Shown here piece after piece: positions 1 through 5,709 of a stretch of 5,709 nucleotides of DNA. The notes under the pieces are model-generated. The model saw only the letters and a list, made by a program, of their open reading frames with translations, was not told the origin of the DNA and did not search any database. Origin of the DNA: Porphyromonas sp. (GTDB taxonomy: Bacteria > Bacteroidota > Bacteroidia > Bacteroidales > Porphyromonadaceae); contig JASBZJ010000124.1 in the NCBI GenBank assembly GCA_029983495.1, forward strand, positions 1 to 5,709, written 5' to 3'. Position numbers and translations under genes: made by a program. Within the stretch, counting starts at the first letter, position 1. Each line of letters begins with the position of its first letter.

Positions 1-335
1 TCTGCTCCCACTGCCGCAATCTCGTCTTGCAGTAAGTCCAATTTGTTCATAAAGAACTTTACAAGGTTGTTGCCTTCGAGGGGAATAGTTCGTTGGGTAT
101 GGCATATGTACACAACTTCCTCGGGCGGACAAACAAGGTAACCTTCGTTTTCTTCTAATCCTAAGGTTTCGCTCAATGGAAATAACTCCTGTAGTGTATT
201 ATATGTAACTAATGCCACTTTAAGCCCATACTTGCTTTGGGCTTCCTTAACCGTGGTAATAACATTTTCGGGAAGCTGTCCATTACTGTCGTAAAGAGCT
301 CCTTCGGGGTTTATTAATAATAATCGATAATCCAT
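1..335 (-). CDS. HAD-superfamily-like protein with degenerate active site, partial (C-terminus beyond left edge)
   Basis: An open frame begins with ATG at 333-335 and stays open to the left edge, giving 111 codons of a longer protein. The layout resembles Cof-type HAD phosphatases: a hydrophobic strand (YRLLLI) leading into the motif I position, a helix, a second strand ending in a Thr (VALVTYN, motif II position), then EGYLVCPPEEVVY where Cof proteins have their strand and NGA turn. The last visible part (KFFMNKLDLLQDEIAAVGAE) resembles the helix-strand before motif IV. Motif I, normally DxDGT, reads NPEGA here, so both catalytic aspartates are replaced; motif IV GD reads GA. There is no room for the usual cap domain of about 100 residues between motifs II and IV. 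The frame has no signal peptide, so the product is probably cytoplasmic. It lies 75 bases downstream of the barrel gene on the same strand with no visible promoter or terminator between, so cotranscription is likely. No Shine-Dalgarno is seen. A TTG 15 bases upstream is a weaker alternative start. I am confident of the coding frame and less so of the family. Confidence 0.72.
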   Translation of the reverse strand, partial: MDYRLLLINPEGALYDSNGQLPENVITTVKEAQSKYGLKVALVTYNTLQELFPLSETLGLEENEGYLVCPPEEVVYICHTQRTIPLEGNNLVKFFMNKLDLLQDEIAAVGA

Positions 336-410
336 AGTATATGTATACAATTTGTTGGGAGTACTTAAAACACTGCGTAAATTATTTGTTGTTCTGTTTG
401 CCTATTAGCT

Positions 411-2231
411 TTAAAAAAGTATACTTGCTCCTATTTGGAACGTTAGAGGATAGCGATCGTGATAATCGTAAGGGAACGAGCGAATTATAAAACACGAGTT
501 GCCCAATGAGGCATTAATGGCAATAAACGAATTTAACCAGTAATTGCCTCCGAGTAGTATTCTTCCGAAGGTTAATGGTTTTTCGGTAGTCCCTGTTAGT
601 AAAGGGTTGTAGTGTTGAACCCCAGCCCCGAGGAAGAAGTCGGCAAATAACGATACTTTTTCAATGGGGTTATAAACCGCATATAGCCCTGCCTCGAGTG
701 GAACAATACCTTCGGGTAAGCTATTTTGTACGGCATAATAGTTATAGGTTACGTTACCATCAATGCGTAATTTATTGTATAGGTTATAGTGGAATGCTAA
801 CTTTCCATAGTATAAGTTGGCATCGTTTAAGTAAGGTTTAAAAGCGACAAAAACATTAGACTCAGTATTAATGAGCCGAGGTGCTAAAAAGTTTTTGTTT
901 TTTACACGGTCGTACCCACCCGAAAGGGTAAACGATATACCATAACCTGCATTTACCTCAACACCTAGTTCGGTATGGAGGGGGATAAACTCGGGGTGGA
1001 ATGCATAACCTAATGCAACATACCTGTTGTACAGATTATCGCCAAAGCGATCGGGCATATGCGAAAAAGCATCTACCAAAGCGAATAATCCTACTTTATC
1101 GGAAAATACAATATGCGTATCGAAATAAGGTGTAACAACAAAGGGTTTATTCGATTTCCCATTAATTGGAAATCGTGAATAATCGCTTTCGAAACGTTGG
1201 AATCCGAGGTTTGCTCCAACGTTTACATACCATGGGTATTTACCTATGTTCCCATGTAAGCCTATAAAGGGAGTTAGAAGCTCGCTATGGTAAAAAAAGG
1301 AATTGTTAACATTTTCTTCCTTTAGTAGGTTCATCCCTTCGTTGTTATTAGCGGCTCCTAAAAAGTCGTTAACCGAGGTGCGAAGTTTTATCCCTGCACG
1401 CCACAGGCTACCAAATGTGTGGCTATAAGTTCCATTGAGGTCGAAATTCAAGGCTCTGCCTCCTTTAACCCATTCCTCATTGGGGCTTCTTCCTTTTTTA
1501 TTATTTATATCGAAAGACGCCACCAATGCAATAGCATTATTTTCGTTTTCCCACTGTAGGTTCGAGTTTATAGCTCCAAATAGCTCGCTGGCTGTATGGG
1601 GCGAAGTAAGCCTACTGCCAACTTGAGTTGTAGGGCTAAGTGCAGGATAGTGAACACCAAAGAAGTTGTAATTATCGTGAGCAATTTCACCATCAATTTT
1701 AAAGTTTGTAGCTGGCTTACTATAAAGGTAGCCTAACGAAACGTCGGTAACGTGGCGAACAAACTTCGATCGAGTTCCATTACCATATGTTGGCCAATTC
1801 CACGATGAACGATGTAAAGCATCGAGTAACAGCGAGCTATAATTACCGAGTGGTAGGTTTAAACCCGCATCAGCCGATATATTAGGCCCTAATCCACCTG
1901 ATAACGAAACAAAACCGATTTTATTGCCTTCATTCCGTTGTAAGGCCTTATCGCTCAGGGCTGGGTGTCGTGGAATTACTATCGAAGGTGTAAAATCGCC
2001 TGTAGGTTTGGGGGGGGTAGGCCTAAGCTTTGTAACCTTAGGTTTATCGAATTGGTAAGCAGGTTGTAAGGGTTGTTGCTTATCAATAAAAGCTTCGTGG
2101 TCGCTAACAACAGTAAGTTCGCGTCGCAAACTATCGGGGCGTTGAACCTGACCGTAGCTATTGTGGCTAATAATAAGCGAAAAAAACATTGTTATAGTAG
2201 CCGTAACAAAAGCTATTTTATTCTGTATCAT
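411..2231 (-). CDS. Outer-membrane beta-barrel protein, plugless, TonB-dependent-receptor-like barrel family of Bacteroidota
   Basis: This 606-residue protein has a Sec signal peptide: Asn/Lys at 4-5, a hydrophobic core at about 6-22, and probable cleavage after SYG at 27. A periplasmic extension of about 75 residues follows, with a TonB-box-like ELTVVS at 38-43 and a Lys/Pro-rich linker at about 62-90 (KPKVTKLRPTPPKP). From about residue 104 to the end, short amphipathic segments rich in Gly, Tyr, Phe and Asn alternate with turns and polar loops. I count roughly 20 possible strands. The chain ends in SILF, with the terminal Phe expected for substrates of the BAM barrel-insertion machinery. 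No plug domain of about 120 residues is visible, so it is not a classical TonB-dependent receptor, although relatives are often labelled so. It starts 29 bases after the TPR gene stop, in the same direction, indicating one transcript and probably a shared outer-membrane job. The stretch before the ATG is pyrimidine-rich and lacks a Shine-Dalgarno. The substrate or partner is unknown; a scaffold or export role is possible. Confidence 0.88.
   Translation of the reverse strand: MIQNKIAFVTATITMFFSLIISHNSYGQVQRPDSLRRELTVVSDHEAFIDKQQPLQPAYQFDKPKVTKLRPTPPKPTGDFTPSIVIPRHPALSDKALQRNEGNKIGFVSLSGGLGPNISADAGLNLPLGNYSSLLLDALHRSSWNWPTYGNGTRSKFVRHVTDVSLGYLYSKPATNFKIDGEIAHDNYNFFGVHYPALSPTTQVGSRLTSPHTASELFGAINSNLQWENENNAIALVASFDINNKKGRSPNEEWVKGGRALNFDLNGTYSHTFGSLWRAGIKLRTSVNDFLGAANNNEGMNLLKEENVNNSFFYHSELLTPFIGLHGNIGKYPWYVNVGANLGFQRFESDYSRFPINGKSNKPFVVTPYFDTHIVFSDKVGLFALVDAFSHMPDRFGDNLYNRYVALGYAFHPEFIPLHTELGVEVNAGYGISFTLSGGYDRVKNKNFLAPRLINTESNVFVAFKPYLNDANLYYGKLAFHYNLYNKLRIDGNVTYNYYAVQNSLPEGIVPLEAGLYAVYNPIEKVSLFADFFLGAGVQHYNPLLTGTTEKPLTFGRILLGGNYWLNSFIAINASLGNSCFIIRSFPYDYHDRYPLTFQIGASILF
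2010..2017 (-). repeat. Run of eight C (coding strand) inside the barrel gene
   Basis: Eight consecutive G on the plus strand, so eight C on the coding strand, cover the last two bases of Thr72 and all of the codons for Pro73 and Pro74 in the proline-rich linker after the signal peptide. It is the longest G/C run I found in the window. Runs of this kind can gain or lose a base during replication and would then shift the frame before the barrel. Whether this one varies cannot be told from a single sequence. Confidence 0.9.
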
Positions 2232-2260
2232 AGTATTCGTTGAAAGGAGAAAAATAGAAG

Positions 2261-5251
2261 TTACTTGTTATTACGTTCGATACTATCGAGTAATTGCTTG
2301 CTACGCTCGGTAATATCATCGTTGCGCTGTGGGTAGTTTTTAAGTAGGCTTTGTATGTACTGTTTTGCTGTAACCATATCGCCTTGCGAGTAATACACTT
2401 CAGCAAGAAGAATAAAGCCACGTGCTAGCCAGTATTCCTGGGCTGTACCCTTTTCAATGAACTTATTAAGTATTTGCTTTGCCTTTACGGGTTGTTTTTT
2501 TTCGTTAAGTAACACTTGGGCATAAATAACTGTGGCTTCAGCACCAGCCTCGGTATCGCTGTTTTTTGCTACTCTTTCAAAGTCGGTAAGTGCATCGTTT
2601 ATGCGTTTCTGTTGAAGAAGAAGATACCCCCTGCGGAGGCGAACTTCTGAATTTGCCACACCATCAACTTTATCCACAGCTTCGTTCGCAAAAGGCAAAG
2701 CTATGGTATAAAGTTCGCCTTGTTGTGCTATACGCAAGGCTCGTATTGCAGCTTCGGCTTTGGTATCGGCGTTTAACGATAAGTTATAGCTTTTTACATA
2801 GTGGTTATAAGCTAATTTAAACTGATTACCACTGGCTTCGATGCCAGCCATATTGAAGTAGAGAATTACAGCTTGCTGAGCGGCAAGACTATTGGCTTGA
2901 CTTTCTAAGGCTTGGTACAGGCTGTAAGCTTGTTCTTTTTCCCCCTGATTTTGGTAGTATTCAGCAAGTTTTAGGCGTGCTTCATTTACATCATTCCCTT
3001 GCTTATAGGTATCAATAAACTGCAATAATTTATTTTCGGCATCGGAACTTTGGTTCGTTAAGGCATTAAAAGCAAATTCCTTAGCCATTTCTCGTGCTTC
3101 TGTATTGCTTAGTTGGAACCTCCCCTTTGACGAGGCTACAACTTCCTGTAAAATATCGCTTCTACCTTCCTCTAGACTAATTGCTTTAAGGTTGTCGAAT
3201 GCTTGTCTAGCCTCGCGCGAATCGGGGGCGGAAAGTATTAGGTTGCGGTATTGTGCAATGGCAGCATCGCTTCTATTTGAATTATAATAAAGAAGAGCCA
3301 ATTTGAGCGAGGCTTGCCGACCTTCTTCAAAGGTTGCATATTGTTTAACTGTATTTTGTAATGCTTGCTCGGCATGTTGGTAATCGCCAGCCATTTGGTA
3401 CGCTTCTCCTTTTGCAAGGTGAGCTTTGCGACGATAACTGTCGCTTTGGGTAGAGCGAATAATATCGTCGAGGGTGGAAATTTGTTGACTGTATTTTTTT
3501 TGTATTCCTAATATTTCAGCTTTGCGGGTTAAAGCATATGCATCGGTACTATTTGTATTTCGGCTCGATAAGTCGTAAGCAATTATAGCTTCGCTTAAAT
3601 TACCCAATGCAAAGTAACCATCACCCAAACGAGCATAAGCATCTGCCATGCGAGGTGCGCTTACCGAACCGCTTCGCGAAAAATACTGTTTAAAGTTTGC
3701 GTTAGCTTGGTTGTAATCGCGTTTATTAAAATATAAATATCCTAACCGGTAATAAGCTTCGGGTAAATTATAAGTTGTAGCATTTACAGGTAATGCCATA
3801 AAACGGTTCAGACTGGTAATTGCTTCGTCGGGTTTACCCTGTGCTTCCTGTAATTCACTCTTTATTAATAGGGTTTCGCCATAATAAAGAGTAGAGGGTA
3901 AAGGTTGTTTTTCAGCAAGTTGTACATAGTTCATGGCACCAGTATAGTTGCCTTGTTTTAATAAACGTAGGGCAAGGTTATTGAGTACATATTGCTCGGC
4001 CTCGCGAAGGGGAGGCGTTTTTTGTGTTAGCCTCTGTATGGAACGATACGAGTATTCGTAATCGGTATTCGATAAATAGAACTCAATTAAAAAGCGTTCC
4101 ATCGTATTACGAAACTTGCTTTTGGGAAAGTCGTTTAAGAATTCTTCAGTAATGCGAACATCCTGTCCAAAGTTACTTTGTCGAGTTGAACGCATAACCA
4201 GAGCCATTTCATACATCGCAATTTCGCGAATTTTGGGTGTTCCCCCGTGAGATGTAATCGTTTCGTACGAAGCTATTGCTTCGGGGTAGGCTCCCTTATC
4301 GCGTAAAGCGCGACTATAATACAGTGTTGCAGCTTCGGCTGTTGGGGTTTTTCCTACTGTGGCGGGTTTTAATATCTGTAGTGCTTGGCTCTGCTTGCCC
4401 AGTTCCATAAGTACAGCTCCATAAACGAGCCTATCCTCTGGTAAAACCACCTCGCTATGATCCAAAAATAGGGGAGTAAAATATTGTTCGGCTTTGCTAC
4501 TATTCCCTAAACGGTAGTGTGCATTGCCCATAACTTGTAGTAGAGTAGGGTTATTACGTGCCTTGGGGTAACGAGTAACAACTTGTTCGCCTTCGGTAAC
4601 TGCTTTTAGGTACTGTCCTTCGTAATAGGTTGCTGTAACAAACCCAATTTTTGCATCTGTTACAAAGCGTTCATCACTTTCAAGCTCGGTATAAATATCC
4701 TTCGCTAACAGTGTTTTTCCTTCGGCTAGTAGTTCGCTTGCAACATAAAGCTTTGCTACCTTAGCCCAGTAGCCTTGCCCTTTGGCTACAGTTTCGAACA
4801 AGCTACGGTAATTACCCTTATTTCGGTTGGTTTTAAGAAGGGAAAAGGCAGTTCGCACCTTCCATTCATTTAAAGCTTCGCCTACAAGCGAGCGCTCATC
4901 AACTTGTTCGAGGTAATACCGAGCTCGGTTAAAGTCGCCTTCAGCCATGTAGCATGCCCCACGAAAAAGATTTAGCTCTTCGCGACGAGCGTCAAGAGGG
5001 TACATGCGTACAAAACGATCGATGGCCTGTATGGCTCGTTGAGAGGTGTATTTTGCTTGGCTCGAAGTTGTTGCAAAAAGGTCTTCGCGGGTATCGCTTT
5101 TTAGGGGGGAAGCAATTAATCCATTGCGTAGAAATATTCTATTTCTTGTACTCCAAGGTACGTTCTGTGCATCGTGTTGTGCAAGCACATTACTAGTGGC
5201 TACCAGTAGTAACAACCATAAATAAAAAGCTCTCCGAAAAATATTGTTCAT
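2261..5251 (-). CDS. Large periplasmic tetratricopeptide-repeat (TPR) protein
   Basis: This 996-residue protein has a clear Sec signal peptide: Arg6-Arg7, a Leu-rich core at about 9-18, and cleavage likely after VLA at 24. There is no lipobox Cys, so a soluble periplasmic protein is expected. The rest is almost entirely helix-turn-helix TPR units, at least 15 by eye. Clear examples lie at about residues 93-117, 201-229, 237-262, 308-332, 497-524, 536-564, 607-638, 647-678, 758-783, 870-896 and 943-973. Several show the small-residue and aromatic pattern of the motif, such as AYYRLGYLYFNKRDYNQA at 499-516, and some helix pairs end in YP as in BamD and CpoB/YbgF-type repeats. About 685-750 and 785-865 are less regular. 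An in-frame TAA nine bases before the ATG excludes a longer protein. TPR solenoids bind other proteins and have no catalytic activity of their own. The barrel gene 29 bases downstream suggests the partner is that outer-membrane protein; this is inference. Two runs of eight A occur at Lys-Lys codons. The exact function is unknown. Confidence 0.92.
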   Translation of the reverse strand: MNNIFRRAFYLWLLLLVATSNVLAQHDAQNVPWSTRNRIFLRNGLIASPLKSDTREDLFATTSSQAKYTSQRAIQAIDRFVRMYPLDARREELNLFRGACYMAEGDFNRARYYLEQVDERSLVGEALNEWKVRTAFSLLKTNRNKGNYRSLFETVAKGQGYWAKVAKLYVASELLAEGKTLLAKDIYTELESDERFVTDAKIGFVTATYYEGQYLKAVTEGEQVVTRYPKARNNPTLLQVMGNAHYRLGNSSKAEQYFTPLFLDHSEVVLPEDRLVYGAVLMELGKQSQALQILKPATVGKTPTAEAATLYYSRALRDKGAYPEAIASYETITSHGGTPKIREIAMYEMALVMRSTRQSNFGQDVRITEEFLNDFPKSKFRNTMERFLIEFYLSNTDYEYSYRSIQRLTQKTPPLREAEQYVLNNLALRLLKQGNYTGAMNYVQLAEKQPLPSTLYYGETLLIKSELQEAQGKPDEAITSLNRFMALPVNATTYNLPEAYYRLGYLYFNKRDYNQANANFKQYFSRSGSVSAPRMADAYARLGDGYFALGNLSEAIIAYDLSSRNTNSTDAYALTRKAEILGIQKKYSQQISTLDDIIRSTQSDSYRRKAHLAKGEAYQMAGDYQHAEQALQNTVKQYATFEEGRQASLKLALLYYNSNRSDAAIAQYRNLILSAPDSREARQAFDNLKAISLEEGRSDILQEVVASSKGRFQLSNTEAREMAKEFAFNALTNQSSDAENKLLQFIDTYKQGNDVNEARLKLAEYYQNQGEKEQAYSLYQALESQANSLAAQQAVILYFNMAGIEASGNQFKLAYNHYVKSYNLSLNADTKAEAAIRALRIAQQGELYTIALPFANEAVDKVDGVANSEVRLRRGYLLLQQKRINDALTDFERVAKNSDTEAGAEATVIYAQVLLNEKKQPVKAKQILNKFIEKGTAQEYWLARGFILLAEVYYSQGDMVTAKQYIQSLLKNYPQRNDDITERSKQLLDSIERNNK

Positions 5252-5294
5252 AATGCGTTACTTCAAAAATTACCTGTCGAACATCACTAACATA

Positions 5295-5310
5295 TCCCCC
5301 CATCGGGGGA
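5295..5310 (-). promoter_or_regulatory. GC-rich hairpin in the leader of the TPR-barrel operon
   Basis: A perfect six-pair inverted repeat, TCCCCC and GGGGGA around a four-base loop, lies 44-59 bases before the TPR start codon and just downstream of the proposed transcription start. Five of its pairs are G-C in otherwise AT-rich surroundings. No T-run follows on either strand, so it does not look like an intrinsic terminator. A 5' stabilising stem, a translation control element or a protein site are all possible. The repeat is seen directly; the role is inferred. Confidence 0.5.
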
Positions 5311-5326
5311 ATCTCTATACCGTATT

Positions 5327-5358
5327 CAAAGGTACAAAAAGAGCATGACGATAGAAAA
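5327..5358 (-). promoter_or_regulatory. Candidate Bacteroidota-type promoter for the TPR-barrel operon
   Basis: On the minus strand TACCTTTG (5327-5334) matches the Bacteroidota -7 consensus TAnnTTTG exactly. Twenty bases upstream is TTTT (5355-5358), one base from the -33 consensus TTTG and within the usual spacing. Transcription would start near 5320, leaving a leader of about 70 bases before the TPR start codon. The position ahead of the first gene of the apparent operon supports the call. No similar match was found in the 29- or 75-base gaps between the later genes. Confidence 0.55.
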
Positions 5359-5709
5359 TGAACTATTGAGATGCCTTTGTTTCTAGGTTAGTCTATAGGC
5401 TGTTACGGGTACCAATCGTATTTGTTTGTGACCAGTAGGATTCTATTTGTGTTCAAAAATCCATATTCTCATTTATTACTCCTCGTGTAAATAAATCTTC
5501 GGCAAATACTGATAGGTGTGAGTTTACAACGCCTCATATCTACAAGTTAAAAAGAATAGTGCCTGCAATACATATTCTTCTTCCTGGACAGTAGAATAAA
5601 AAGTGTATGAATAAACTCGATCAATAGTTCCGATGGGTTTATAGTCTGCTCATAAATAAAACTCTAAACGAACAGAACTTGTAATTGAGTTTACCTGATG
5701 ATTTCCCAT
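5359..5709. other. Intergenic stretch with no supported gene
   Basis: All six frames are broken by frequent stops and I see no recognisable protein, tRNA or rRNA segment. Two weak inverted repeats are present: seven-base arms at 5552-5558 and 5573-5579, and an imperfect nine-pair stem with one bulge at 5613-5640. Either could arise by chance. A 22-codon frame (5537-5469) whose stop overlaps the ATG of a nine-codon frame (5472-5443), both on the minus strand, is too short to call. A frame open from the right edge to a stop at 5639-5641 on the minus strand could be the tail of a gene lying beyond the window, but 22 codons are too few to judge. The stretch probably contains the upstream control region of the TPR operon. 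Confidence 0.6.

Noticed and set aside
2243..2249. AAAGGAG-like Shine-Dalgarno sequence on the plus strand between the two large genes.
   Set aside because: No plus-strand start codon at a suitable distance opens a frame of useful length. It is the complement of the pyrimidine-rich gap before the barrel gene.
3494..3501. Run of eight A (coding strand) in the TPR gene, with a second one at 2495-2502, considered as slippage or frameshift sites.
   Set aside because: Both are simple Lys-Lys codon pairs in an AT-rich gene, the long frame continues unbroken through them, and the second does not fit a slippery heptamer in the reading frame.
454..5023. Several CGATCG palindromes (near 455, 1048, 1765 and 5018), considered as an overrepresented signal sequence.
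   Set aside because: Four copies in 5.7 kb, all inside coding sequence without regular spacing or shared flanks, are too few to claim enrichment without genome-wide counts.
5402..5452. TTTG-rich stretch on the plus strand, considered as a rightward Bacteroidota promoter.
   Set aside because: The best -7 candidate (TATTTGTG) misses the TAnnTTTG consensus by one base, and no gene lies downstream on that strand within the window.
5443..5537. Two tiny minus-strand frames (22 and 9 codons) joined by an ATGA stop/start overlap, the second preceded by GAGGAG six bases before its ATG.
   Set aside because: Both are far too short, have no recognisable content, and Bacteroidota rarely rely on Shine-Dalgarno sequences. 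Chance is the simplest explanation without conservation or ribosome-profiling data.

Overview
The window looks like chromosomal DNA of a Bacteroidota bacterium, most likely of the order Bacteroidales. The composition is moderately AT-rich. No gene has a convincing Shine-Dalgarno sequence. The one promoter I can propose fits the Bacteroidota -7 pattern TAnnTTTG. The two complete proteins, a large periplasmic TPR protein and a mid-sized outer-membrane beta-barrel, are of kinds typical of that phylum. I cannot name the species.

All genes lie on the minus strand and read right to left as one probable operon. From the right: positions 5359-5709 hold no gene I can support. Positions 5327-5358 hold a candidate promoter. 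An untranslated leader of about 70 bases contains a GC-rich hairpin at 5295-5310. A 996-residue secreted tetratricopeptide-repeat protein follows (5251-2261). After 29 bases comes a 606-residue outer-membrane beta-barrel protein (2231-411). After 75 more bases, a gene for a HAD-like protein starts at 335 and runs off the left edge.

The first two products probably work together at the outer membrane: a periplasmic TPR solenoid, suited to binding partner proteins, beside a barrel that has no visible plug but carries a short N-terminal extension with a TonB-box-like stretch. Their substrate or task cannot be read from sequence. The third product looks like a Cof-type HAD phosphatase whose visible catalytic motifs are changed at nearly every key residue and whose cap domain seems absent, which suggests a non-catalytic relative.

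The most notable local signals are the degenerate HAD protein, a run of eight C (coding strand) in the proline-rich linker of the barrel gene, the TonB-box-like motif on a plugless barrel, and the leader hairpin. I found no RNA gene, insertion sequence, CRISPR array or attachment site.
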